NCBI GenBank assembly: GCA_963739435.1
Contig: CAVUAN010000019.1
Coordinates: forward strand, 1-64,000
Origin: CAVUAN01 sp963739435
GTDB taxonomy: Bacteria; Acidobacteriota; Thermoanaerobaculia; UBA5066; Gp7-AA6
Length of the DNA stretch: 64,000 nt
Reading direction: 5' to 3'
The translations under genes were made by a program, and so were the position numbers. Positions 19,033 to 26,337 of this stretch are shown here, one piece after another (within the stretch, counting starts at the first letter, position 1; every line of letters starts with the position of its first letter). Below the pieces are notes generated by a model that did not search any database, was not told the origin of the DNA, and worked only from the letters and a program-made list of their open reading frames with translations.

Positions 19033-19739
19033 AGACCAGAGGCCAGAGTCCAAAGTCCAAGGTCCAAAGTCCAAAGTCCAGAGTGCCAGGACTCATCACT
19101 CCGCCCCTGCGCGTCACCGAGATCTTCCGTTCCATCCAGGGAGAGTCCACGCGCGCCGGGCTGCCCTGCGCTTTCGTTCGGCTGACGGGATGTTCCCTGC
19201 GATGCGTCTGGTGCGACTCGGCGTACGCCTTTCACGGCGGCGCGCTGCTCGGAGTCGACGAGGCGGCGCAGAAGGTGCTCGCGCTCGAAACCGATCTCGT
19301 CGAGGTCACGGGGGGAGAGCCTCTCGAGCAGGACGGCGTCTACCCGCTGATGGACCGGCTGCTGGCCAGGGGCAAGACCGTTCTCCTCGAAACAGGAGGC
19401 CACGTGCCGTTGACCAGGGTCGACCCGCGCGTCATCAAGATCGTGGACGTCAAGGCGCCGGGAAGTGGCATGCAGGCGGCCAACTTGCCGGAAAACCTCG
19501 AGCTGCTGGCGCCGCACGACGAGCTGAAGTTCGTGCTCGCCGATCGGCGCGATTTCGACTGGTCAATCGATTTCGTCAAGGAGCGCGACCTCGACCGGCG
19601 CTTTGCGACGACGTTCTCTCCCGTCTGGGAGACGCTTCCCGTCGCCGACCTGGCCACCTGGATCAGGGATAGCGGCCGCAGTATCCGTTTGGGCCTTCAA
19701 CTGCACAAGATCCTCTGGGGGGACGTTCCTGGCCGATAA
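19029..19739 (+). CDS. queE: 7-carboxy-7-deazaguanine synthase QueE
   Basis: QueE is a radical SAM enzyme of queuosine synthesis that forms 7-carboxy-7-deazaguanine. The core begins LRVTEIFRSIQGESTRAGLPCAFVRLTGC, with the Cys motif CSLRCVWC, then VTGGEPLEQ and DVKAPGSGM. From the ATG at 19029, overlapping the ATPase stop, the protein has 236 residues. Its first ~18 residues (KTRGQSPKSKVQSPKSR) are translation of a GTCCAAA repeat. An in-frame GTG at 19083 would avoid them and is an equally good start. QueC is 72 bases downstream. Confidence 0.92.
   Translation: MKTRGQSPKSKVQSPKSRVPGLITPPLRVTEIFRSIQGESTRAGLPCAFVRLTGCSLRCVWCDSAYAFHGGALLGVDEAAQKVLALETDLVEVTGGEPLEQDGVYPLMDRLLARGKTVLLETGGHVPLTRVDPRVIKIVDVKAPGSGMQAANLPENLELLAPHDELKFVLADRRDFDWSIDFVKERDLDRRFATTFSPVWETLPVADLATWIRDSGRSIRLGLQLHKILWGDVPGR
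19041..19082 (+). repeat. Heptamer array GTCCAAA at the queE start
   Basis: Six tandem heptamers follow one another without gaps (GGCCAGA, GTCCAAA, GTCCAAG, GTCCAAA, GTCCAAA, GTCCAGA). The reading frame of queE passes through them and yields a QSPKSKV-like peptide. It is the same unit as at 16791-16814. Confidence 0.85.
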
Positions 19740-19745
19740 GAAAGA

Positions 19746-19820
19746 ATTGAATCAGTGGGTCATTGATTCATTTGTCGATTGCCCCAATGATCCAATGATT
19801 CAATGAATCAATGATTCAAT
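19746..19820. repeat. Second CATTGATT-type inverted array, queE-queC gap
   Basis: The left arm (19746-19771) and right arm (19786-19820) consist of TTCATTGA-like octamers in opposite orientation, as at 15634-15728. The right arm runs into the start of queC: its ATG at 19811 and the next codons (ATT CAA) are repeat sequence. Confidence 0.8.
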
Positions 19821-20497
19821 CTCGAAGGGCCATCGTCCTCCTTTCCGGCGGCCTGGACTCCGCCACCTGCCTGCTCATCGCGATCGCCGAGGGTTTCGAG
19901 GTCCACGCGCTTTCGTTTGACTACGGGCAGCGTCACGTCATCGAGCTCGACCGGGCGCGCGCCCTGGCTCGCTTCTATGGAGCGAACGAGCACCGCGTGG
20001 CGCGCCTCGATCTGCCGTCACCCGGCGCCTCGGCCCTGACGGACGTCAGCCAGCCCGTGCCGCGCCACGCCCTCGGGTCTGAGCCGATTCCCGTCACCTA
20101 CGTTCCCGCGCGCAACACTCTCTTTCTCGCGCACGCGCTGGCATGGGCAGAGTCCATCGGCGCCGGCACGGTATTCATCGGCGCCAACGCCCTCGACTAT
20201 TCCGGCTATCCCGACTGCCGGCCCGAGTTTCTCGAGGCCTTCGAGCGCGTCGCCAATCTCGGTACGCGCGCCGGGGTGGAGGGCGCGATTGCCTTTGAGG
20301 TCCGCGCGCCCCTGCTGAAGATGACCAAGGCGGAGATCGTGAGGCGCGCCTCGGAGCTCGGTCTGGCGTTCGAGCTCACGACCTCCTGTTACGACCCATC
20401 GCCCGAGGGCAACCCCTGTGGCGCCTGCGATTCCTGCCTCATCCGCGAGCGTGGTTTTCGGGAGGCAGGCCTCGCTGATCCGGTCCAGAATCGCTGA
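19811..20497 (+). CDS. queC: 7-cyano-7-deazaguanine synthase QueC
   Basis: QueC converts 7-carboxy-7-deazaguanine to preQ0 using ATP and ammonia, the step after QueE. The 228-residue protein has the PP-loop LLSGGLDSAT near the start, FDYGQRH, YVPARNTLFL and GANALDYSGYPDCRPEF. Its C-terminal zinc-binding cysteines are in CYDPSP and NPCGACDSCLIRERGF. Length fits. The start codon lies inside an octamer repeat, and no better start exists because the PP-loop begins nine residues later. Confidence 0.96.
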   Translation: MIQSRRAIVLLSGGLDSATCLLIAIAEGFEVHALSFDYGQRHVIELDRARALARFYGANEHRVARLDLPSPGASALTDVSQPVPRHALGSEPIPVTYVPARNTLFLAHALAWAESIGAGTVFIGANALDYSGYPDCRPEFLEAFERVANLGTRAGVEGAIAFEVRAPLLKMTKAEIVRRASELGLAFELTTSCYDPSPEGNPCGACDSCLIRERGFREAGLADPVQNR

Positions 20498-20550
20498 CGG
20501 GTCCCAGGCAACCCATTAGATCTCAGTATTTTGATCATGACTCTTAGTTA

Positions 20551-20598
20551 ATAGCACTCACCTTAATAGAATCATTACTTGACATAGTTATACTCATA
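20551..20598 (+). promoter_or_regulatory. CIRCE-like and HAIR-like sequences upstream of clpB
   Basis: ATAGCACTC (20551-20559), nine bases, then GAATCATTA (20569-20577) resembles the HrcA operator CIRCE: the left half matches 8 of 9, the right half 5 of 9, and the spacing is exact. Immediately after, CTTGACA - 7 bases - ACTCATA (20578-20598) matches the HspR box CTTGAGT-N7-ACTCAAG at 10 of 14. The gap is AT-rich. This was judged by eye only. Confidence 0.4.
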
Positions 20599-20607
20599 TT
20601 CTAAGAT
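20579..20607 (+). promoter_or_regulatory. Candidate sigma70-type promoter for clpB-hsp20
   Basis: A perfect -35 TTGACA (20579-20584) is followed after 17 bases by TAAGAT (20602-20607), a fair -10. Transcription would start about three bases before the clpB ATG at 20617, giving a nearly leaderless message, which is unusual. No Shine-Dalgarno sequence is seen before this ATG, consistent with leaderless translation. Confidence 0.45.
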
Positions 20608-20616
20608 CCACGCCTC

Positions 20617-23205
20617 ATGAGATCCGACCAGCTCACCATAAAGGCTCAGGAGGCCATTCAGGAAGCCCAGCGCGAGGCGAGCTCCCTGGGTCATGCCGAG
20701 CTTCTTCCCGACCACCTTCTGCTCGCGCTCTTGAACCAGAGCGAGGGTGTCGTGGTTCCGATCCTCCAGAAGCTCGGCGTCGATCCCACGGCGTTGGCGC
20801 GGGATACCGCGGCCTCTCTCGACCGCCAGCCGAAGGTGTCCGGCGCGTCGGCTGAGGCGAGGCCTTCCAAAGAGCTGACGCGGGTCTTCGACGCCGCCTT
20901 CGAGACCGCAAAGGAGTTCGGCGACGAGTACGTCTCGACCGAGCACCTCTTGATCGCGCTGGCCGAAAAGGGAGAGACCGGCAAGCGACTCGGGAACGCG
21001 GGCGCCAGGAAGGACGCTCTGCTCAAGGCTCTGAAAGAGGTCCGGGGCTCGACGCGCATCACGGACCCGAATCCCGAGGACAAGTACCAGGCCTTGAAAC
21101 GCTACACGCGGGATCTCACGGACCTGGCGCGGCGCGGCAAGATCGACCCCGTCATCGGCCGCGACGAGGAGATCCGACGCGTCGTCCAGGTGCTCTCGCG
21201 CCGCACGAAGAACAACCCCGTCTTGATCGGCGAGCCCGGCGTCGGCAAGACCGCCATCGTGGAAGGGCTCGCGCGCCGCATCCACATGGGCGATGTGCCC
21301 GAAGGTCTCAAGAACAAGCGCGTCGTGGCGCTCGACCTCGGGGCCATGATCGCCGGGGCCAAGTACCGCGGCGAGTTCGAGGATCGGCTGAAGGCCGTCG
21401 TCAAGGAGATCGAGGAGGCGCAGGGATCAGTCATCCTGTTCATCGACGAGCTCCACACCCTGGTCGGGGCGGGCGCGGCCGAGGGCTCCATGGACGCCTC
21501 GAACATGCTGAAACCGGCGCTCGCCCGCGGAGAGCTCCGCGCCATCGGCGCTACCACCCTGTCCGAGTACCAGAAGTACATCGAGAAGGATGCCGCTCTC
21601 GAGCGGCGTTTTCAGCCCGTCTACGTGGACGAGCCATCCGTCGAGGACACAATCGCCATCCTCCGCGGATTGCAGGAGCGCTACGAGGTTCACCACGGCG
21701 TCCGGATCACCGACGCGGCCCTCGTCGCCGCCGCGCGGCTGTCCCACCGCTACATCCCCGATCGGTTCCTTCCGGACAAGGCCATCGATCTCGTCGATGA
21801 GGCTGCCGCCCGGATGCGGACCGAGATGGACTCCTTGCCTATCGAGATCGACGAGATCGAGCGGCGGATCGTCTCGCTCGAAATCGAGAAGCGCGCGCTG
21901 GCGAAGGAAAAGACCAGGGAAGCGGAGACGCGCTTGACCGAGATCGAAAAGCAGCTTGCCGGCCTGCGCGAGGAGTCGAGCCGTCTGCGCGCGCGCTGGT
22001 CTTCCGAAAAGGAGGCCATCGGAAAGGTCCGTCAGGCCAAGGAGGCGCTCGAACAGGCCCGGCAGCAGGCCGCCGAGGCCGAGCGGTCGGGCGACCTGCA
22101 GAAGGCCGCCGAGCTGCGGTACGGGCGTCTGCCCCAGCTCGAAAAAGAGATCGCCGCTGGCAACGCGCATCTGGCCGACCTACAGAAGGGCCAGCCGATC
22201 CTGCGCGAGGAAGTCACCGAGCAAGACATCGCCGCGGTCGTTGCGAAGTGGACCGGCGTCCCCGTGACCCGCCTGATCGAGAGCGAGCAACAAAAGCTCC
22301 TGCAGATGGAGCAGCGCCTCGGCTTACGCGTCGTGGGCCAGAAGGAGGCCGTGCGGGCCGTCTCCGACGCGGTGCGCCGTTCTCGCGCCGGCCTCTCGGA
22401 CCCGAAACGGCCGATCGGCTCCTTCCTCTTCGTCGGGCCGACCGGCGTGGGAAAGACGGAGCTTGCCCGGGCGCTCGCGGAGTTCCTGTTCGACGACGAG
22501 CACGCCGTCGTGCGCATCGACATGTCCGAGTACATGGAGAAGCACGCGGTGGCGCGAATGATCGGTGCGCCGCCAGGATACGTGGGCTACGAGGAAGGCG
22601 GCCGCCTGACGGAGGCTGTCCGGCGGCGCCCCTACTCTGTCGTGCTCTTCGACGAGATCGAAAAGGCGCACCCCGACGTCTTCAACGTGCTCCTCCAGGT
22701 CCTGGACGACGGCCGCCTGACCGACGGCAAGGGCCGTGTCGTGTCCTTCAAGAACACCGTGATCATCATGACGTCAAACCTCGGCTCCGAGTGGATCGCC
22801 GAGGAGTCCTCGCGCGACGAGGCCGAGGTGAAGGCGAAGATCGAGGAGGGGCTGCGCCGCCACTTCCGCCCCGAGTTTTTCAACCGCATCGACGAGGTCA
22901 TCGTCTTCCACCGGCTCACACGCGAGGAGACCGAACAGATCGTCGAGCTCCAGCTCGCCCTGCTGGCCAGGACGGTGGCCGACCGCGGCATTCAACTCTC
23001 CTGGACACCTGCCGTCCGTCGCGCGCTCGCCGCCCGCGGCTACGACCCGACGTTCGGAGCGCGGCCCTTGAAGCGCCTGATCCAGAAGGAAGTCTCGGAC
23101 CTCCTGGCGGCCGAGATCCTCAAGAACGAACTGAAGACCGGCGACACCGCGGAATTGGCCGTGGGCCCGGACAAGGAAACCCTGACGCTGACGAAGGCGT
23201 CGTAA
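20617..23205 (+). CDS. clpB: ATP-dependent chaperone ClpB
   Basis: ClpB is the Hsp100 disaggregase that pulls proteins out of aggregates with DnaK. The 862-residue protein starts MRSDQLTIKAQEAIQEAQ, a standard N-domain start. The first AAA domain has Walker A GEPGVGKTAIVEG near residue 205 and Walker B FIDELHTLVGAG. The long coiled-coil middle domain (about 405-525) marks it as ClpB rather than ClpA or ClpC. The second AAA domain has GPTGVGKTELARA near 607 and VVLFDEIEKAHPDVF. Hsp20 follows nine bases later. Confidence 0.97.
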   Translation: MRSDQLTIKAQEAIQEAQREASSLGHAELLPDHLLLALLNQSEGVVVPILQKLGVDPTALARDTAASLDRQPKVSGASAEARPSKELTRVFDAAFETAKEFGDEYVSTEHLLIALAEKGETGKRLGNAGARKDALLKALKEVRGSTRITDPNPEDKYQALKRYTRDLTDLARRGKIDPVIGRDEEIRRVVQVLSRRTKNNPVLIGEPGVGKTAIVEGLARRIHMGDVPEGLKNKRVVALDLGAMIAGAKYRGEFEDRLKAVVKEIEEAQGSVILFIDELHTLVGAGAAEGSMDASNMLKPALARGELRAIGATTLSEYQKYIEKDAALERRFQPVYVDEPSVEDTIAILRGLQERYEVHHGVRITDAALVAAARLSHRYIPDRFLPDKAIDLVDEAAARMRTEMDSLPIEIDEIERRIVSLEIEKRALAKEKTREAETRLTEIEKQLAGLREESSRLRARWSSEKEAIGKVRQAKEALEQARQQAAEAERSGDLQKAAELRYGRLPQLEKEIAAGNAHLADLQKGQPILREEVTEQDIAAVVAKWTGVPVTRLIESEQQKLLQMEQRLGLRVVGQKEAVRAVSDAVRRSRAGLSDPKRPIGSFLFVGPTGVGKTELARALAEFLFDDEHAVVRIDMSEYMEKHAVARMIGAPPGYVGYEEGGRLTEAVRRRPYSVVLFDEIEKAHPDVFNVLLQVLDDGRLTDGKGRVVSFKNTVIIMTSNLGSEWIAEESSRDEAEVKAKIEEGLRRHFRPEFFNRIDEVIVFHRLTREETEQIVELQLALLARTVADRGIQLSWTPAVRRALAARGYDPTFGARPLKRLIQKEVSDLLAAEILKNELKTGDTAELAVGPDKETLTLTKAS

Positions 23206-23214
23206 GGAGGATTT

Positions 23215-23691
23215 ATGAACGTGATTCGCTGGAACCCCTACCGCGACCTGACGGCGCTCGCCGACCAGGTCCACCGCGCTTTCGGCGCTCCGGCCGCGCG
23301 GGTGCGGGACGAAGAGCTGTCGCTCGGGACCTGGATGCCGCCCGTCGACATCATCGAGGAAAAGGACCGGATCGTGCTGACGGCGGAGCTGCCCGGGTTC
23401 CTGCCGGAACAGGTCGAGGTTCAGATGGAAGGCGGGGTCCTGACGCTCAAGGGCGAACGCCGCTTCGAGGGAGAGACGGAGGGACGCAACTACCACCGTG
23501 TCGAGCGTTCCTACGGGCAATTCGTCCGCTCGTTCACGCTTCCCAACAACGTGAACCGCGAGGCCATCCAGGCGACCTTTCACGACGGATTGCTCTCGAT
23601 CGAGCTGCCCAAGCGCGAGGAGGCCAAGCCGCGGCAGATCAAGATCTCGGCCGAGGCGCCGGCAAAGGTGGTCGACGTCAAGAAGAACTGA
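23215..23691 (+). CDS. Small heat shock protein Hsp20
   Basis: This is a 158-residue alpha-crystallin-type holdase. The start has a strong AAGGAGG seven bases upstream. The crystallin domain runs from about residue 40 (WMPPVDIIEEKDRIVLTAELPGF) through GVLTLKGERR and VERSYGQFVRSFTLPNNV to the GLLSIELPK motif. The C-terminal EVLX-type anchor is replaced by QIKISAE. It is cotranscribed with clpB, and together they form a typical hold-and-disaggregate pair. A terminator follows. Confidence 0.95.
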   Translation: MNVIRWNPYRDLTALADQVHRAFGAPAARVRDEELSLGTWMPPVDIIEEKDRIVLTAELPGFLPEQVEVQMEGGVLTLKGERRFEGETEGRNYHRVERSYGQFVRSFTLPNNVNREAIQATFHDGLLSIELPKREEAKPRQIKISAEAPAKVVDVKKN

Positions 23692-23712
23692 CGTTTCGCA
23701 CCCGAAACAGTT

Positions 23713-23741
23713 GCGCCCCGCTTCCGCGGGGCGCTTTTTTT
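23713..23741 (+). terminator. Rho-independent terminator after clpB-hsp20
   Basis: A perfect nine-base stem GCGCCCCGC / GCGGGGCGC with a TTCC loop is followed by seven T residues. It is placed 21 bases after the hsp20 stop. Confidence 0.95.
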
Positions 23742-23780
23742 GAAAAGCCAGGCTCCGGGGCCCGGTCTAGAAAGTTGATT

Positions 23781-23797
23781 GGCCGGCGAAGCCGGCC
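23781..23797. terminator. Short GC hairpin between convergent genes
   Basis: GGCCGGC - GAA - GCCGGCC is a perfect seven-pair stem located 14 bases past the stop of the minus-strand peroxiredoxin gene. No T-run follows on either strand, so function as a terminator is uncertain. Confidence 0.35.
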
Positions 23798-23810
23798 GGT
23801 TCAGATGTCG

Positions 23811-24356
23811 CTACTTCTTCTGCAGCTCGGCTAAGGCGGCCAGTACTTCCTCGCTGTGGCCGGCCGGCTTGACCTTGACGAACACCCGCACGATCTTACC
23901 CTGGGGGTCGATCAAGAACGTGTTGCGCGCCGAGAGCTTCGCTCCCTGGTACTCCATCACCGAGCCGTACTCGGCCGTGACCTTCGCATCCGGGTCCGAG
24001 AGCAGCTTGAAGTGCAGCCCCTCCTTGGCGCAGAAGTCCTTGTGCGAGTCAGCGGTATCGACGCTGACGCCGAGGATCACCGCACCGGCCTGATCGTACT
24101 TCGCCAGGTCGGCCTGGAAGTTGTGGGCCTCGAGCGTGCAGCCGCCCGTAAAGTCCTTCGGGTAGAAGTAGAGAACGACCCATTTGCCCTTGTAGTCCTT
24201 CAGATTGACGAGCTTGCCCTCGTTGCTCGTCAGAGAGACGTCGGGCGCGGGCGCCCCGACAGCCGGGACGTCGGCGGCACACAGAGGCGCCACGAACAAC
24301 ACTCCCATCACGACCGCGAGGACCAATCCAGATACCAGAAGAGTTCGTGTTTTCAT
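23811..24356 (-). CDS. Secreted peroxiredoxin of the Bcp/PrxQ type
   Basis: This is a thiol peroxidase reducing hydroperoxides. From the ATG at 24356 (MKTRTLLVSGLVLAVVMGVLF) it has 181 residues, including a signal peptide that likely ends at LCAADV. Cytoplasmic Bcp lacks such a signal. The thioredoxin fold starts at VGAPAPDVSLTSNEGK, and the peroxidatic Cys is in FYPKDFTGGCTLEAHNF. The resolving Cys five residues later, present in some PrxQ proteins, is absent. Another Cys occurs in HKDFCAKEG. An ATG six codons upstream is possible. A palindromic repeat separates it from the divergent protease gene. Confidence 0.9.
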   Translation of the reverse strand: MKTRTLLVSGLVLAVVMGVLFVAPLCAADVPAVGAPAPDVSLTSNEGKLVNLKDYKGKWVVLYFYPKDFTGGCTLEAHNFQADLAKYDQAGAVILGVSVDTADSHKDFCAKEGLHFKLLSDPDAKVTAEYGSVMEYQGAKLSARNTFLIDPQGKIVRVFVKVKPAGHSEEVLAALAELQKK

Positions 24357-24408
24357 GATCTCAACTCCTTGCAAGAACGCACATCAAACCACAATCGGGG
24401 TCGCTACT

Positions 24409-24527
24409 CCCTCTCCCCTCGGGAGAGGGGCGGGGTGAGGGGAAGACTGGAGGGCAGATACTCGATGAAAGACCCCATCGTGGCGCCGGTTCGCCCCTCA
24501 CCCTAACCCTCTCCCGGAGGGAGAGGG
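24409..24527. repeat. CCCTCTCCC-type palindromic repeat pair
   Basis: A hairpin CCCTCTCCC/GGGAGAGGG (24409-24429) with GGGGTGAGGGG is followed about 60 bases later by its mirror: CCCCTCACCC, then CCCTCTCCC/GGGAGAGGG (24507-24527). This is a dispersed repeat style seen widely in Proteobacteria and other bacteria. It fills the divergent gap between the peroxiredoxin and protease genes, and its end (GAGGGAAAAGGA) supplies the protease ribosome binding site. Confidence 0.8.
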
Positions 24528-24535
24528 AAAAGGAA

Positions 24536-25861
24536 ATGGCCGGACTCGCAATGCGGTTAAATGCTCCCGTGAAACAGCTCGCTGCCTCTCTGTGTCTCCT
24601 TGCCACGGCCTTCTCGACGGCCGCCGCTCCCCTGCCCTCGCGGCGCAACGAAGTCGTGGAGGTCGTCGAAAAGGTCGCTCCTTCCGTCGTCAACATCGCC
24701 GCCGAGCAGATCGTGCGGCGTCGGCCCTCGCTCTTCGACGACTTCTTCTCGGGCTTCGACCAGCGGGCCCGCAGGGCGCAGTCCCTCGGCTCGGGAGTCA
24801 TCATCGATTCGAAGGGCATCATTCTCACCAACGACCATGTCGTCTCGGGGGCCTCGAAAATCGTCGCGACGACCAAGTCCGGCCTCGAGCTCGACTGCGA
24901 GGTCGTCGGATCCGATACGGACAACGACCTTGCCGTCCTGCGCGTCAAGAAGCCCGGCGCGCCGCTGCCCTCCATCAAGCTCGGCTCCTCGGGGGACCTG
25001 ATGATCGGCGAGACGGTCGTCGCGATCGGAAACCCCTTCGGCCTGTCGAACACCGTCACGGCCGGCGTGCTCTCCGCCCTCGGGCGCAGTGTGCGGGGCA
25101 ACGAGAACCAGCGCGTTTACACCGACTTTCTCCAGATCGACGCCCCCATCAACCCGGGCAACTCGGGCGGGCCGGTCGTCAACATCCAGGGCGATCTGAT
25201 CGGGATCGCCACGGCCATCATCGGCGGCGCTCAGGGGATCGGTTTTGCGATCCCGATCGACCGCGCCCGGCGCATCAAGGACGACATCCTGAATTTCGGC
25301 GGGGTCCGGGCTGTCTGGGTGGGACTGCGCGGCCGCACCCTGACTTCGGGGGGCGACGAGAGCAAGGCGCGGGGATTCCGGGTTCGTGCGATCGCTCCGG
25401 AATCGCCCGCCGACTCAGCCGGCGTCCAGCCGGGCGACCAGATTGTCTCTGTCGACGGCGCGCCGATCGACTCGAAGGAGTCCTGGGACACGGCTCTCTC
25501 GACGCGCGGCCCGGGCAAGCCCATGAAAGTCGTCCTGCGCGGAGCGTCGGGCGAGCGGACGATCACCCTCTCCGGCCAGGAGCCGCCCCCGGGTGTCGGC
25601 CTGCGGATCCTGCGCGAGCAGCTCGGCATGTCGGTGCGTCAGGGCCAGAACAGCCTCGTGATCACGGTGACCGAGCGCGGCGGCGCCGCGGCCAACGCCG
25701 GCCTCGAGACTGGAGACACCCTGCTCGCCCTGAACAACACGCCGGTCAAGACGGCCGAGGACGTGGACCGCGTTCTGAAACGCGACTACAACCGCTCGAC
25801 CCTCGGCATGGAGATCGGCCGCGGCCGCTTCGCCTACACCTTGAGCTTCGCTCTGGACTGA
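24536..25861 (+). CDS. DegQ/HtrA-type periplasmic serine protease
   Basis: This is a trypsin-like protease and chaperone for the periplasm, 441 residues. It has a signal peptide (LAASLCLLATAFSTAAA). The catalytic triad is His in LTNDHVV near residue 100, Asp in DNDLAVLRV near 130 and Ser in NPGNSGGP near 208. Two PDZ domains follow (VRAIAPESPADSAGVQPGDQI and VITVTERGGAAANAGLETGDTL). This is the DegP/DegQ plan, and the short loop LA (FFSGFDQRARRAQS) favours DegQ. Its 3' end faces the RiPP-like locus tail to tail. Confidence 0.93.
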   Translation: MAGLAMRLNAPVKQLAASLCLLATAFSTAAAPLPSRRNEVVEVVEKVAPSVVNIAAEQIVRRRPSLFDDFFSGFDQRARRAQSLGSGVIIDSKGIILTNDHVVSGASKIVATTKSGLELDCEVVGSDTDNDLAVLRVKKPGAPLPSIKLGSSGDLMIGETVVAIGNPFGLSNTVTAGVLSALGRSVRGNENQRVYTDFLQIDAPINPGNSGGPVVNIQGDLIGIATAIIGGAQGIGFAIPIDRARRIKDDILNFGGVRAVWVGLRGRTLTSGGDESKARGFRVRAIAPESPADSAGVQPGDQIVSVDGAPIDSKESWDTALSTRGPGKPMKVVLRGASGERTITLSGQEPPPGVGLRILREQLGMSVRQGQNSLVITVTERGGAAANAGLETGDTLLALNNTPVKTAEDVDRVLKRDYNRSTLGMEIGRGRFAYTLSFALD

Positions 25862-25872
25862 GAGAACCGCGT

Positions 25873-25940
25873 CGCTTTCAGGCCAAGGCGACGGGCGTAG
25901 AGAAGCTCGGAGAGCCTCTCCCGCCAGTCATTGGGACCTC
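25873..25940 (-). pseudogene. Remnant of a second ATP-grasp ligase gene
   Basis: About 68 bases match the interior of the ligase gene at 27554-27626 with only a few differences. Translation gives NDWRERLSELLYARRLGLK against NDWQEKLSELLYARRLGLK in the intact gene. It lies right after the dead precursor copy, in the same orientation. It shows that the cassette was once duplicated or rearranged, leaving only this scrap. Confidence 0.8.
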
Positions 25941-25941
25941 T

Positions 25942-26059
25942 TTAACCGGAGGGCAGGCGCCGGATGATGCCGCCCTTGACCGCGGCTGCGTTTCTAACGG
26001 AAAGGTCCTTGACCCTGGCGCTCGACTTCGACTTCGACTTCGGCTTGACCGTCTTTTCG
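25942..26059 (-). pseudogene. Degenerate seventh precursor peptide copy (G)
   Basis: The frame reads KTVKPKSKSKSSARVK, then DLSVRNAAAVKGG, then IIRRLPSG and a stop. It is clearly a paralogue of the six intact precursors. The start has been destroyed: where the others have ATGGTAGCG this copy has ATTTAGCG, and one A of the Lys-Lys codons is missing, which would also shift frame. The core is shortened to eight residues. Confidence 0.75.
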
Positions 26060-26197
26060 CTAAATTTTGACGTTCTTTTTATAGGCGGTCAGGCGCCGGA
26101 GGATGCCGCCCTTGACATCGGCTGCGTTTCTCACGGAAAGGTTCTTGACCCTGGAGGTCGACTTCGACTTCGGCTTGACCGTCTTTTTCGCTACCAT
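26060..26197 (-). CDS. RiPP-like precursor peptide F
   Basis: This 45-residue peptide has leader MVAKKTVKPKSKSTSRVK followed by NLSVRNAADVKGG and the predicted core ILRRLTAYKKNVKI. The leader ends in Gly-Gly, a common cleavage site for C39-type peptidases. Its ATG lies inside the stop of precursor E (ATGGTAG), so translation is probably coupled to E. The core is basic, with no Cys, Asp or Glu. It belongs to the six-member family of this locus; no known product is recognised. Confidence 0.75.
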   Translation of the reverse strand: MVAKKTVKPKSKSTSRVKNLSVRNAADVKGGILRRLTAYKKNVKI

Positions 26198-26337
26198 TTG
26201 GTGGGGGGCTTTTTAGTAGCGTCGACCAGGCGCCGGCGGAGGATGCCGCCCTTGACCGCGGATGCGTTTCTCACGGAAAGGTCCTTGACCCTGGAGGTCG
26301 ACTTCGACTTCGGCTTGACTGTCTTTTTCGCTGCCAT
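26191..26337 (-). CDS. RiPP-like precursor peptide E, in frame with the oxygenase
   Basis: This 48-residue peptide starts at an internal ATG with AAGGAGCGAG directly upstream, the same ribosome binding site used by precursors A and D. The leader is MAAKKTVKPKSKSTSRVK then DLSVRNASAVKGG, and the predicted core is ILRRRLVDATKKPPTKW. No stop codon separates it from the upstream oxygenase frame, so it can be made alone from this ATG or as the tail of a fusion. Its core ends in KW, as does that of A. Confidence 0.75.
   Translation of the reverse strand: MAAKKTVKPKSKSTSRVKDLSVRNASAVKGGILRRRLVDATKKPPTKW

Noticed and set aside
19041..19082. Heptamer array considered as an operator or CRISPR-like array
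   Set aside because: The seven-base unit is too short for CRISPR repeats. It lies inside an open coding frame and also occurs inside the copper ATPase gene.
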